A stretch of DNA of 64,000 nucleotides from RGIG4576 sp964613095. Its GTDB lineage: Bacteria; Bacteroidota; Bacteroidia; Bacteroidales; Muribaculaceae. Positions 1 to 8,600 of this stretch are shown piece by piece. A program made the position numbers and the translations under genes. How positions within the stretch are numbered: position 1 is the stretch's first letter; the number at the start of each line of letters is the position of its first letter. The notes under the pieces are model-generated. The model searched no databases. It was not told the origin of the DNA and worked only from the letters and a program-made list of their open reading frames with translations. The DNA lies in contig CAZTFX010000002.1 of the NCBI GenBank assembly GCA_964613095.1, positions 20,521 to 84,520 of the forward strand, read 5' to 3'.

Positions 1-2
1 CC

Positions 3-584
3 CGTAATAATTTGCAACAACGTTTATCTGAATATTTTTCAGAAAACAATGCCACAAAGAATATTGTGACACTAATTAAAGAAAAGTTTCTTAAAGAAGG
101 ATTTGAAGAAAATATTTTGAATGAAATGTTGAGCAAATTTATATGTAAAGTTGAATGGAAACATACATATCATACAGAAACACACAATGAAAATCCTATA
201 AAGAATAGACCGAACATAGAAAAGAATAAAACAAAGTTCTCTTTGGATGGGGTTATGTATTATAAAGTAGGGAAATTTGTTCTAACAGTTGTTAAACAGT
301 ATGTATCAGAACACCCAGATATAACTTTTGATGAACTGGAAGAAGTGTTTCCATCAAATTTAAATAGCAGTAGTAATATGGGAGTTGTTCGCCCTATTGA
401 ATTTGTCGAAGAACGTCCCAATTGGAAAAGGCATTATTTTATGAAAGATGATGAAAAAATTATTCTAAAGGATAATACTACTATTGTTGTTAATCTTGAA
501 TGGGGAAACTCCGGTCACTCAGAACGCTATTTTAAAAGATTTCTTGAACGCACAAAAACTTTTTATCACGTTTATACAAGATGA
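3..584 (+). CDS. Hypothetical protein, 5' end cut off by window edge
   Basis: The reading frame is open right up to the left edge (codons for R-N-N precede the first possible TTG start at 12), so this is very probably the 3' part of a longer gene. About 190 residues are visible. The last half, from GVMYYKVGKF to the end, looks like a compact alpha/beta module: a helix preceding YVSEHPDITFDELEEVFP, then KRHYFMKDDEKIILKDNTT, and a final strand-helix NLEWGNSGHSERYFKRFLE. From memory, similar C-terminal modules occur in Bacteroidetes proteins near restriction or defence genes, but I cannot name the family. It ends 40 bases before the DUF4062 gene on the same strand, so the two may be co-transcribed. 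No function is assigned. Confidence 0.6.
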   Translation, partial: RNNLQQRLSEYFSENNATKNIVTLIKEKFLKEGFEENILNEMLSKFICKVEWKHTYHTETHNENPIKNRPNIEKNKTKFSLDGVMYYKVGKFVLTVVKQYVSEHPDITFDELEEVFPSNLNSSSNMGVVRPIEFVEERPNWKRHYFMKDDEKIILKDNTTIVVNLEWGNSGHSERYFKRFLERTKTFYHVYTR

Positions 585-624
585 TGTTTGTGAGATAGAT
601 TATATAAGGAACTGATATTTAACT

Positions 625-2085
625 ATGAAACGTATAAAAATATTCATAAGCAGTGTTCAGAGTGAATTTGCCGAAGAACGAGCTATGCTTTGTCATTATA
701 TCCGAACAGATGTATTGCTCGGTAAATTCTTTGAGCCATTTATATTTGAAGATGTTCCAGCCAATGAGTATCCAACAAGTCACGTCTATTTGAAGGAAGT
801 GGAGTTTTGTGATATTTATTTAGGATTGTATGGTAATCTTTATGGATATGAGGATGAAGATGGTGTTTCTCCGACAGAACGTGAATATGATTTGGCTGCA
901 AAGCTTCATAAAAGCCGTCTAATATACATAAAGAGCATTGGAGAGGAGAAAAGACATCCGAAAGAGACAGCTTTAATCCGAAAGGTCGAACGAGATATTG
1001 TACGTAAAACCTTTGTGGATATTGATGGGTTGCGAACGTCTGTATATGCTTCATTAATTCGCTTTTTGGAAGAAAAAGAATATATCCGCTGGCGACCGTT
1101 CGATGCGTCTAATGACAATGGAGCAACATTGGAAGATTTAGACGAGGATAAGATGAAGAATTTTATCCATATGGCACGCTCAAAGCGTAATTTTCCTCTT
1201 CCTGTTGAAACATCACCAGTATCATTGCTTACACATCTTGATTTAATTGACGACAAAGGAAGATTGGCAAATGCGGCAGTTCTACTATTTGGAAAGAAAC
1301 CACAAAAATATTTCATTACTTCTGAAGTTAAATGTGTGCAATTCTATGGAAATGTTGTGAAAAAGCCTATGCCTGCATATCAAATATACAGAGGTGATGT
1401 GTTTGAACTTGTTGACCAAGCCACAAGTTTTGTGATGAGCCGTATCAATAATTGGGTTGGAACACGTGCTGAAGGAGAAAAAGCGGATATACCGACACAT
1501 CCTGAATTGCCTATTGATGCTGTCAAAGAAGCCATAGTAAATGCTGTATGTCATAGAGATTATACGAGTAATGCCAGCGTTCAGGTCATGTTGTTTCGTG
1601 ACAGATTGGAGGTTTGGAATCCTGGCACATTGCCTTATGGATTGACTGTACAGAAATTGCATGGTCCTCATAAGTCTTTACCTGCGAATCCACTACTTGC
1701 CGACCCTATGTATTGGAATGGCTATATTGAAAAGGTGGGTACAGGAACAGAAGACATCATTAACAAATGTCGCGAGTATGGACTAAAATCTCCGGAATTT
1801 TATCAAGAAGAAGATTTTAGGGTTGTTATATGGCGTGGAAATGAAGAAGGTGTTCCAAAGCGTTCCAACGATGATCCAAAAGCGTTCCAAAGTGTTCCAA
1901 AGGAGGAATCAAGGTTGCTAGAAATAATAAAAGAAAATCCATCTATTTCAAGAGCAAAACTTTCACAACAATTAAATATAAGCGAACGACAAGTTAGAAA
2001 AATAATAGATATATTAAGATATAAAGGAATATTAATACGACAAGGAGGAAATAACGGTAAGTGGATTATTAATAAGATAATCTAA
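625..2085 (+). CDS. DUF4062 / HATPase_c_4 / winged-helix fusion protein
   Basis: The first ~150 residues match DUF4062 (KIFISSVQSEFAEER near the N-terminus, then LGLYGNLYG), a TIR-like fold found in defence and signalling proteins. Residues ~200-400 match the C-terminal part of RecG-like/AlbA transcriptional regulators, including a GHKL-type ATPase (HATPase_c_4): N-box AIVNAVCHRDY at ~303-313, then NPGTLPYGL, and the glycine loop EKVGTGTEDII near 369. After a linker with repeated VPK-type residues (about 410-425) comes a C-terminal winged helix (LSQQLNISERQVRKIIDIL). Such proteins usually carry an AlbA_2 (Schlafen-like) domain at the N-terminus; here DUF4062 replaces it. The likely role is nucleotide-dependent signalling or regulation, possibly antiphage; that is inference. 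It starts 40 bases after the partial upstream gene. Confidence 0.75.
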   Translation: MKRIKIFISSVQSEFAEERAMLCHYIRTDVLLGKFFEPFIFEDVPANEYPTSHVYLKEVEFCDIYLGLYGNLYGYEDEDGVSPTEREYDLAAKLHKSRLIYIKSIGEEKRHPKETALIRKVERDIVRKTFVDIDGLRTSVYASLIRFLEEKEYIRWRPFDASNDNGATLEDLDEDKMKNFIHMARSKRNFPLPVETSPVSLLTHLDLIDDKGRLANAAVLLFGKKPQKYFITSEVKCVQFYGNVVKKPMPAYQIYRGDVFELVDQATSFVMSRINNWVGTRAEGEKADIPTHPELPIDAVKEAIVNAVCHRDYTSNASVQVMLFRDRLEVWNPGTLPYGLTVQKLHGPHKSLPANPLLADPMYWNGYIEKVGTGTEDIINKCREYGLKSPEFYQEEDFRVVIWRGNEEGVPKRSNDDPKAFQSVPKEESRLLEIIKENPSISRAKLSQQLNISERQVRKIIDILRYKGILIRQGGNNGKWIINKII

Positions 2086-2105
2086 GCAATACAAAATTTT
2101 CTCAG

Positions 2106-2113
2106 TAACTTTG
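2106..2113 (+). promoter_or_regulatory. Promoter -7 box for LOG-family gene
   Basis: TAACTTTG matches the Bacteroidetes -7 consensus TAnnTTTG and lies 43 bases before the ATG at 2157, in the gap after the DUF4062 gene. It separates the housekeeping run that follows from the accessory pair upstream. Confidence 0.6.
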
Positions 2114-2156
2114 TAAACGAATATCAATTGATGATACCTACGTTTTATTTTTTACA

Positions 2157-2747
2157 ATGATTAAGAATAAATACAAGAATATAACTGTGTTTTGTGCTTC
2201 AAGCGCAATGGTTGATAAAACTTACCAAGAAGCAGCATATCAACTTGGTTCACTTTTTGCCACACACGAAATTACCTGTGTGTGTGGAGCCGGTAATTGC
2301 GGTCTTATGCGTGCCGTTTCTGATGGTACTCTTGATAATGGAGGTAAGGTAATAGGAGTAATTCCCGGTTTCATGGTTGACAATGGATGGTGTCATCCCA
2401 ATCTAACCGAAACAATTATTACTACCGACATGCATGAACGCAAAGAGACCATGAGCCGTCTAGCCGATGCTGTTATAGCTCTTCCCGGTGGATGTGGAAC
2501 GTTGGAAGAACTTCTTGAAATTATCACATGGAAACAACTCGGATTGTTTCACGGAGTTATACTTATACTAAATACAAATGGTTACTACAATCATCTGCTT
2601 GATATGCTTCAACATTGTATCGACGAGAAGTTTATGAAACAATCACATTCCTCGCTATGGCATACCGCCCAAACTCCAGAGGAAGCAATAAACATTCTCA
2701 GTACCATCGATCTCAACGTCGATGAAAAAATAGAATCCAAATATTGA
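2157..2747 (+). CDS. LOG family (TIGR00730) nucleoside monophosphate phosphoribohydrolase-like protein
   Basis: A 196-residue protein of the LOG (LONELY GUY) Rossmann family, whose characterised members cleave cytokinin riboside 5'-monophosphate or AMP to the free base and ribose 5-phosphate. The diagnostic motif PGGCGTLEE is present around residues 109-117, matching PGGxGTxxE, with the earlier nucleotide-binding segment CGAGNCGLM near 42-50 (usually GGGxxGLMG, so slightly diverged). Length is normal for the family. It is cytoplasmic. The ATG at 2157 has its own promoter box upstream, and the next gene starts three bases after its stop, implying co-transcription with the DUF4271 gene. In vivo substrate in this organism is unknown. 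Confidence 0.88.
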   Translation: MIKNKYKNITVFCASSAMVDKTYQEAAYQLGSLFATHEITCVCGAGNCGLMRAVSDGTLDNGGKVIGVIPGFMVDNGWCHPNLTETIITTDMHERKETMSRLADAVIALPGGCGTLEELLEIITWKQLGLFHGVILILNTNGYYNHLLDMLQHCIDEKFMKQSHSSLWHTAQTPEEAINILSTIDLNVDEKIESKY

Positions 2748-2750
2748 TAT

Positions 2751-3491
2751 ATGTTTTCCCAACAAGCAATACAAACAACTCCAATAGTTGCCCTTCCTGA
2801 AGGAAAGGCGCCTCAACCATTCAATAACACACCATTGAATGATAACGGTTGCATGGGTCTTGTCATGCTTGTATTTTTCTTTCTGGCAATATCATTCCGT
2901 AGCGGATATAAATATGTATCAAATTTTACTCAACACATGTTCTCGGTGCGAAAACGTCAAAACGCTTTCGAAGACCATACCATGAGTGAAACACAAATGA
3001 TGATAGCACTCCTGTCAAACACCTGCCTTATGTCAGGATTACTTTTCTACATTGGTATAAATCAATTATTCCCCGAATTATCATTATCGGAACACGTTTT
3101 CAAGTCGGTGGGATATCTTTCTCTACTATTTGGAGGTTTCATTATACTTCAACTTATACTCTACTATATTTTGGGCTTTGTTTTTGCACGTGAACGTGAA
3201 GACACCCGACTATGGCTTGAAGGTTTCAAGTCCACTCAATCCATTTTGGGATTATTTCTTTTTCCCATCGTTTTTATTATTATTCTATATCCGGCATGTA
3301 GCACATTTATGCTAAATAGCTCCATTATACTTTACTTTTGCTCGCGTTTAGTCTTTATTTGTAAAGGTTTTAGGATTTTTTTCAATAATTTGGAGTCTTG
3401 TGTCTATTTTATTTTGTATCTTTGCACCGTTGAAATTGTTCCTGTATTCCTTATGTGCGCGGGAGCAATTTATTTGTGTGAAATTATATAG
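2751..3491 (+). CDS. DUF4271 integral membrane protein
   Basis: A 246-residue polytopic inner-membrane protein. After a soluble N-terminal ~40 residues it has hydrophobic segments near 35-48, 85-105, 125-147, 165-183 and two more before the C-terminus, matching the DUF4271 family that is restricted to Bacteroidetes and regularly sits just upstream of uroporphyrinogen-III synthase. The C-terminus keeps the typical ILYLCTVEIVP stretch. Function is not established. The gene starts three bases after the LOG-family stop and ends 18 bases before the hemD GTG start, so these form an operon. Part of its 3' end doubles as a promoter-like sequence (3417-3424). Confidence 0.82.
   Translation: MFSQQAIQTTPIVALPEGKAPQPFNNTPLNDNGCMGLVMLVFFFLAISFRSGYKYVSNFTQHMFSVRKRQNAFEDHTMSETQMMIALLSNTCLMSGLLFYIGINQLFPELSLSEHVFKSVGYLSLLFGGFIILQLILYYILGFVFAREREDTRLWLEGFKSTQSILGLFLFPIVFIIILYPACSTFMLNSSIILYFCSRLVFICKGFRIFFNNLESCVYFILYLCTVEIVPVFLMCAGAIYLCEII
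3417..3424 (+). promoter_or_regulatory. Promoter -7 box inside DUF4271 coding sequence
   Basis: TATCTTTG is a perfect TAnnTTTG box inside the coding sequence, about 85 bases ahead of the hemD start. A TTTG lies at 3389-3392, 24 bases upstream, slightly too far for an ideal -33 element. It codes for part of the conserved LYLCT segment, so the match could be coincidental. Confidence 0.4.
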
Positions 3492-3509
3492 TATAAAAAC
3501 AGTATTATC

Positions 3510-4262
3510 GTGAGTATAAAGAAAATACTGGTTTCTCAACCGAAACCTTCATCTGAAAAATCGCCATACTATGATATTGCCGATAAATATGGAGTAGAGA
3601 TAGAGTTTCGACCTTTTATAAAAGTAGAAGGTTTAAGTTCCAAAGAATTTCGTCAGCAAAAAGTCTCTATAGCCGATTATACCGCAATTATATTCACTGC
3701 GAGAACTGCTATCGACCATTTCTTCCGTCTTTGCGAAGAAACAAGAGTCAATATTCCTGATACAATGAAATATTTCTGTACTACCGAAGCCATAGCGCTT
3801 TATCTTCAGAAATATATAATCTATCGCAAACGTAAAATATTTTTCGGTAAATCGGGTAAATTGGATGATTTGATTCCTTCACTCACTAAACATATCAAAG
3901 AAAAATTCCTATTACCTGTAGCCGATGTTCATAAGGATACTCTTTCAGTCCTTAACGACAACAAAATTCCTTATACTACAGCTGTAATGTATCGCACTGT
4001 GAGTAACGATTTTGAAGAAGGTGAGGCGTTTGATTATGATATGCTTATGTTCTTTAGTCCTTCAGGAATAGATTCTTTGAAAAAGAATTTTCCAAACTTC
4101 GAACAGGGTGATATACGAATAAGTGCATTTGGACTGGCAACAGCCAAAGCAATCAAAGATAGCGGACTTCGTCTAGACCTTGAAGCACCATCTCCGGAAT
4201 GTCCTTCAATGACAAGTGCTCTTGATATGTACTTGAAAAAAGAAATGAAAAAGAAAGCTTAA
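3510..4262 (+). CDS. hemD: Uroporphyrinogen-III synthase (HemD-like)
   Basis: A 250-residue protein of the HemD family, which cyclises hydroxymethylbilane to uroporphyrinogen III in tetrapyrrole synthesis. Recognisable features are the N-terminal KKILVSQPKPSSEKSPYYDIA, the inter-domain FTARTAIDHFFR segment (family pattern SxxAvxxf), and the C-terminal FFSPSGIDSLKKNF (FTSPSxvxxf). It begins with GTG at 3510. The Bacteroidetes version is diverged from proteobacterial HemD, and the fixed pairing with DUF4271 upstream supports the call. A strong stem-loop terminator follows. No other heme-synthesis genes are nearby. The acting organism may use this protein for heme or siroheme; the context does not decide. 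Confidence 0.85.
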   Translation: MSIKKILVSQPKPSSEKSPYYDIADKYGVEIEFRPFIKVEGLSSKEFRQQKVSIADYTAIIFTARTAIDHFFRLCEETRVNIPDTMKYFCTTEAIALYLQKYIIYRKRKIFFGKSGKLDDLIPSLTKHIKEKFLLPVADVHKDTLSVLNDNKIPYTTAVMYRTVSNDFEEGEAFDYDMLMFFSPSGIDSLKKNFPNFEQGDIRISAFGLATAKAIKDSGLRLDLEAPSPECPSMTSALDMYLKKEMKKKA

Positions 4263-4290
4263 CAATAAAATAAAAGCTCAAAACATTAAG

Positions 4291-4323
4291 AAAAACAGAT
4301 GAAGATAATCTTCATCTGTTTTT
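4291..4323 (+). terminator. Rho-independent terminator after hemD
   Basis: A perfect 15-bp stem (4291-4305 pairs with 4309-4323) around a 3-base loop TAA, ending in a T-rich run to 4329. Because the stem starts with A and ends with T, it could work in both directions. It ends eight bases before the rnpA promoter box. Confidence 0.85.
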
Positions 4324-4330
4324 CTTTTCT

Positions 4331-4338
4331 TACTTTTG
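4331..4338 (+). promoter_or_regulatory. rnpA promoter -7 box
   Basis: TACTTTTG matches TAnnTTTG and lies 19 bases before the rnpA ATG, which predicts a leader of only about 12-15 bases. Confidence 0.65.
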
Positions 4339-4357
4339 CAAAAAGAATACGAAACAA

Positions 4358-4762
4358 ATGACCGGAAACCGACTTTATAAATACGAAAAACTATGTAGCC
4401 GCACTGCTATCAACAAAATTTTTCAGGGCGGAAAGTCGGCTATTTGCTATCCGTTACGTGCAGCATTCTGTTTCGTTGAACAGGAAACAACCCCATCCCA
4501 GTTTCTTGTAACAATACCTAAAAAGAAAATACGTAAAGCTGTAAATCGTGTTCTCCTACGTCGACGTGTTCGCGAAGCTTACCGTCTTAATCGTAATATG
4601 CTTATCCCCTATCTCCAGGAAAAAGGCATATCTATTAAAATTGCATTTATATATTTAAGCGACGAAATTAGTGATTATGCTTTGATAGAAGATAAAATGA
4701 AGACATTGTTGACAAAAACAATAAACAATATTGACAAAACTATTTCTAATACAGTAGAATAA
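4358..4762 (+). CDS. rnpA: Ribonuclease P protein component
   Basis: A basic 134-residue protein, the protein subunit that binds RNase P RNA and precursor tRNA for 5' leader removal. The hallmark RNR-type helix is visible as RKAVNRVLLRRRVREAYR around residues 59-76, preceded by the central strand FLVTIPKKKI. The ATG at 4358 follows a short leader from the box at 4331. The stop codon overlaps the yidD start by one base (TAATG), the usual coupling of these two genes. rpmH, which precedes rnpA in many bacteria, is absent here, as is common in Bacteroidetes. Confidence 0.93.
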   Translation: MTGNRLYKYEKLCSRTAINKIFQGGKSAICYPLRAAFCFVEQETTPSQFLVTIPKKKIRKAVNRVLLRRRVREAYRLNRNMLIPYLQEKGISIKIAFIYLSDEISDYALIEDKMKTLLTKTINNIDKTISNTVE

Positions 4763-4983
4763 TGAAAAACATTTTCGCTACCATATTAATTTTACCTATA
4801 CGTTTTTATCAATACTGTATTTCACCGCTGTTTCCTCCGACATGTCGTTTTACCCCAACATGCAGTGAATATGCCATACAAGCTATACGTAAACATGGAG
4901 CTTTAAAAGGTTTATGGCTTGCGATAAAACGCATTTGCAGATGTCATCCTTGGGGAGGCAAAGGTTATGATCCCATTCCTTAA
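4762..4983 (+). CDS. yidD: Membrane protein insertion efficiency factor YidD
   Basis: A 73-residue protein of the YidD (DUF37) family, an inner-membrane-associated factor that assists YidC-dependent insertion. The core signature is clear: SPLFPPTCRFTPTCSEYA, then KGLWLAIKRICRCHPWG and the terminal GYDPIP. The conserved cysteines are in place. Its start codon overlaps the rnpA stop by one base, so translation is probably coupled. Confidence 0.93.
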   Translation: MKNIFATILILPIRFYQYCISPLFPPTCRFTPTCSEYAIQAIRKHGALKGLWLAIKRICRCHPWGGKGYDPIP

Positions 4984-4994
4984 TTTTCATATAT

Positions 4995-5630
4995 ATGATT
5001 ATAGATGTTCATACACATAATAAAACACAAAAGAATGCCATAATAAATATTGATATCGACAAATTTAATCCTATTGAAAACCTTTTTTATTCAATAGGTA
5101 TTCATCCATGGAATATAGAAAAAACAGACCGGGAAAAACAATTTGAAAAAATATATCAAACAGCAAAAACTCAACCACAAATAATCGCCATAGGTGAATG
5201 TGGACTTGATTCAAAAATAAAAACTCCTATAAAAATACAAGAAGAAATTTTTGAAAAACATATAGAACTCTCGGAACAATTGCATAAACCCCTTATAATT
5301 CATTGTGTGCGTTGCAGCAATGAAATTTTACGTCTTTATCGCAAATACAAACCTCAACAAACATGGATAATGCATGGATTTAGGTCAAATAACAATGTTT
5401 TACGCCCTATTCTTACTGAATCAAGTATTTTTATTTCTATTGGCGAGAAATTCAATAGAGAAGCTTTAAACTCTATTCCTGAAGAACGTCTCCTTATTGA
5501 AACAGATGAATCAACACTTTCTATCGAAGAAATAGCCGGACGCGTTGCTAAAGTGCGTAATCAATCGACACAACACATCCTCAACATCATCACCGAAAAC
5601 AACAAGACAGCCCTATTATTTCCTAAATAA
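4995..5630 (+). CDS. TatD-family metal-dependent hydrolase
   Basis: A 211-residue TIM-barrel hydrolase of the TatD family (proposed 3'-5' DNA/RNA exonuclease or phosphoesterase). All expected metal ligands are seen: H6 and H8 (DVHTH), E68 (GECGLD), H103 (IIHCVR), H127 (WIMHGFR) and D171 (IETDES). It is shorter than E. coli TatD (about 260), mainly because loops are trimmed, a form common in Bacteroidetes. It follows yidD by 11 bases and so belongs to the rnpA-yidD transcript. It converges with the glycosidase-like gene on the other strand. Confidence 0.88.
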   Translation: MIIDVHTHNKTQKNAIINIDIDKFNPIENLFYSIGIHPWNIEKTDREKQFEKIYQTAKTQPQIIAIGECGLDSKIKTPIKIQEEIFEKHIELSEQLHKPLIIHCVRCSNEILRLYRKYKPQQTWIMHGFRSNNNVLRPILTESSIFISIGEKFNREALNSIPEERLLIETDESTLSIEEIAGRVAKVRNQSTQHILNIITENNKTALLFPK

Positions 5631-5663
5631 GACTGCCTTGCTAAAATTATATCCTTTTATTAC

Positions 5664-8600
5664 TTATTTTACTAGAACTTTTTTAGTGTAAACCTTACCA
5701 TTTACAACAACTTCAACTATATACAAACCTAATGTTGAATTTACATTCAACTCAGCAACATTTGTTGCATGTGCTATCTTCATTCCCATCATGTTATAAA
5801 CAGTTATTGATTTAGCGATGTCACTTACGATAATATTATTACCCTTCACCTTGATGTCTATCTCCGAATCAAATACATTTTTAACTCCCGATATACTTGT
5901 GTCGGTAATATCATAAGCACAGAGTCCACAACCGGGTACATACAAGAATATTCTTACAGTATTATTATCAATAGCAATATAATCAACCGGAGCTTGCATA
6001 GTAGAACTATTAACAGAACCAAGTCCAGACTTTGGTAAAGTCCAAAGTAACTGCATTGAAGAGAATGACATATTATTATCGGTTGAAACCACATTGAATG
6101 TATAAGGAGTATTTTCTGTACTTGTTTCATCATCTCCATAAGAATAAACCACATATTTTTTATCATTCAATGTAAAGAATGTACAACCATTGGCTTCTGT
6201 TCCACTAGGAGCCAATGATTTATTATCATTAAAAGAACCCTCCATTGCTCCCGTTGAGAAATTATATCTGGTCATTGGAATAGCTCCACCATCTACAAAC
6301 AATGAATTTTCATCTATTATAGTCAAACGTGGTGCTATACCGAAATTAGAACCGGAATATAAAGAAGTTACTGTACATATTTCTTCTTTGGATTGCTTTC
6401 CGTTTTCAAAAGTCCAACGTGCTATTTTCTTTGTTCCTTTAAGACCTACATAAACCTTAAAATTACCGGTGGTTACATCTCCCCATATAGCAGCATGGTC
6501 AACGCGTTCTGCTTGATTTGTAACAATAGATGCAACTTGGGTAACTTCACCTGTTTTGGTATCTACCAAAAATACTTTAAGCGGTGTTGTGCTTGCATTC
6601 AACGACAAATTTGTTACACAAATATTACCTTTACTATCTTTTATTACATCATTACATGGATAATAACCTACTGTGGCTTCGGAACCTAGTTCCAAACGCT
6701 GAATAAATTCACCTGTATTTATACTGTATTTTCTCAAATAGGTTTTACTTCCGGAAGTGTTTTCGTCACGATCTGAAACATAAACATAATCACCTACGGC
6801 ACACATACCTCTATTATATGAACCGTTTTCTCCAAATGATATGTTAGCATAATCACTCAATATTGAACGTATCCATACATTTTCTATATTTAATGTTCCT
6901 ACTGCCGAATAAGTATTTTTATCGGTTTTCATCTCATATCCCGGTTCGTATGCACCTACTGAAATTTTTGTAATAGTAAATGTTCTAACTTCAGAATATC
7001 CCGGAGTGATGTGCGAGCCTTTAGAAACAACTCTCCAATAGAATGTACCTATTCCAAGTATTGATGCATTTACTTCATGAGATACACTTTCTGCCAATGG
7101 TTCATATTCAATATCTTTACTATACTTTATAGAAGAAAAATCATTTTTATCGGAAATTTCAAGTGTATAATATTCAAAATCTCCATCAACCGGATACCAT
7201 AAGAAATAACAATTTTCTTCTATTTCGGCACCATTTTGAGGTTCTACAAGCTGTTGACTTGGTCCTGTAACACGAGCCGGAGATGTAAATGTTCCCGTTT
7301 CACTCACAGTTTCAAGTTTGCTAGGTTGTACAGAACGTATTCTCCAATAATATATTTTTTCACTTTCAATAATACCCAAATCAATCGTTACAGTATTGAC
7401 TTTAATATTTTTTTGTTGATAAATTACGTTAGTAAATTCTGAATTATCGGCTATTTCAATGGTATAAGTACCATTTTCAACAGCAGTCCATGAAAAGTCG
7501 GTATTCCAAGTTGTAACAGCATTATTTATAGGAGAAACAAGTGTTACTTTTTCCGATTCTCCTTCCGGATAATTCACCACAGCCATTTCATGTTCTTTAC
7601 TATATCCGTCAAAAACACATACTATATAATAATAATTGGTTTGTTTGTCGGTAGCAACTGTATAAGAAGTGCCATACACCACTTTTTGCAAATATTGTAC
7701 ATCTATTCCGTCGCCATCGGCAGCTTTTGCATTTTCAATGGCAATATTCATAGGAACAGCATATACGGTATAACGAATAATAGAGTTACCATTGGTGGTT
7801 GCATCCCATGTAAGAGTACCATTATTATAAGCAAGATTACTTACTTTATCATAACTAGTACCCGATTTCCATGTAATCTCAGGAGAAAGAGCCGGTGTAG
7901 AATATACATCATTAACAAGATTTTTTAAACCACTCTTAAAAGTATTTGTATTATAGAAAATACTACCACAATTATTATTTTTTACGTATGTGCGGTTGTG
8001 CTTTATTTGTTTGGAAATTTCTGTTACACCCCAACCGGAATTATTAATTTTATAAGATGCCTGACTTGCATAATAATGACATTTTAACTTATCGGCAGCA
8101 TCACTCCACCAATGTGTTAATTCTTCATATCCATTGGTTGAATGTGTTGTTTCCCAATAAAGTTGAGGTGAGATAAAATCAATTGTTCCTTCTGCCATCC
8201 ATGCCAATGGATCACAATATATTTGAGCATACTGCCAATCACTTGCTGATGAACCATAAGAAGAAAGAGATGGAAGACCATATTTGCTTGCCGATTTACT
8301 AGAAACACCGGCAGGTCCTATACCGAAACGCACATCAGGACGTAACTCTTTAATAGTATTATAACAGTCGGCAACCATATCGTTTACGTTACGCCGACGC
8401 CAATCTCCTATGGACATAGTTGTACCACTCGCCTTATAATGACTGTAATCAGGAGCATCAGTTCCTTCGGTGGTACCTCCACTTGGATAGAAATAGTCAT
8501 CGAACAGCATACCGTCGATAGCATAATTAGTAATAATTTCCTTTATCACGTTAACAATGAGTTCTCGCGTTTCCGGAAGAGCCGGATTAAACGTTACATA

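Noticed and set aside
1852..1900. CRISPR-like repeat array
   Set aside because: The units are 7 bases, in-frame coding linker repeats, with no spacers of uniform length and no cas genes nearby.
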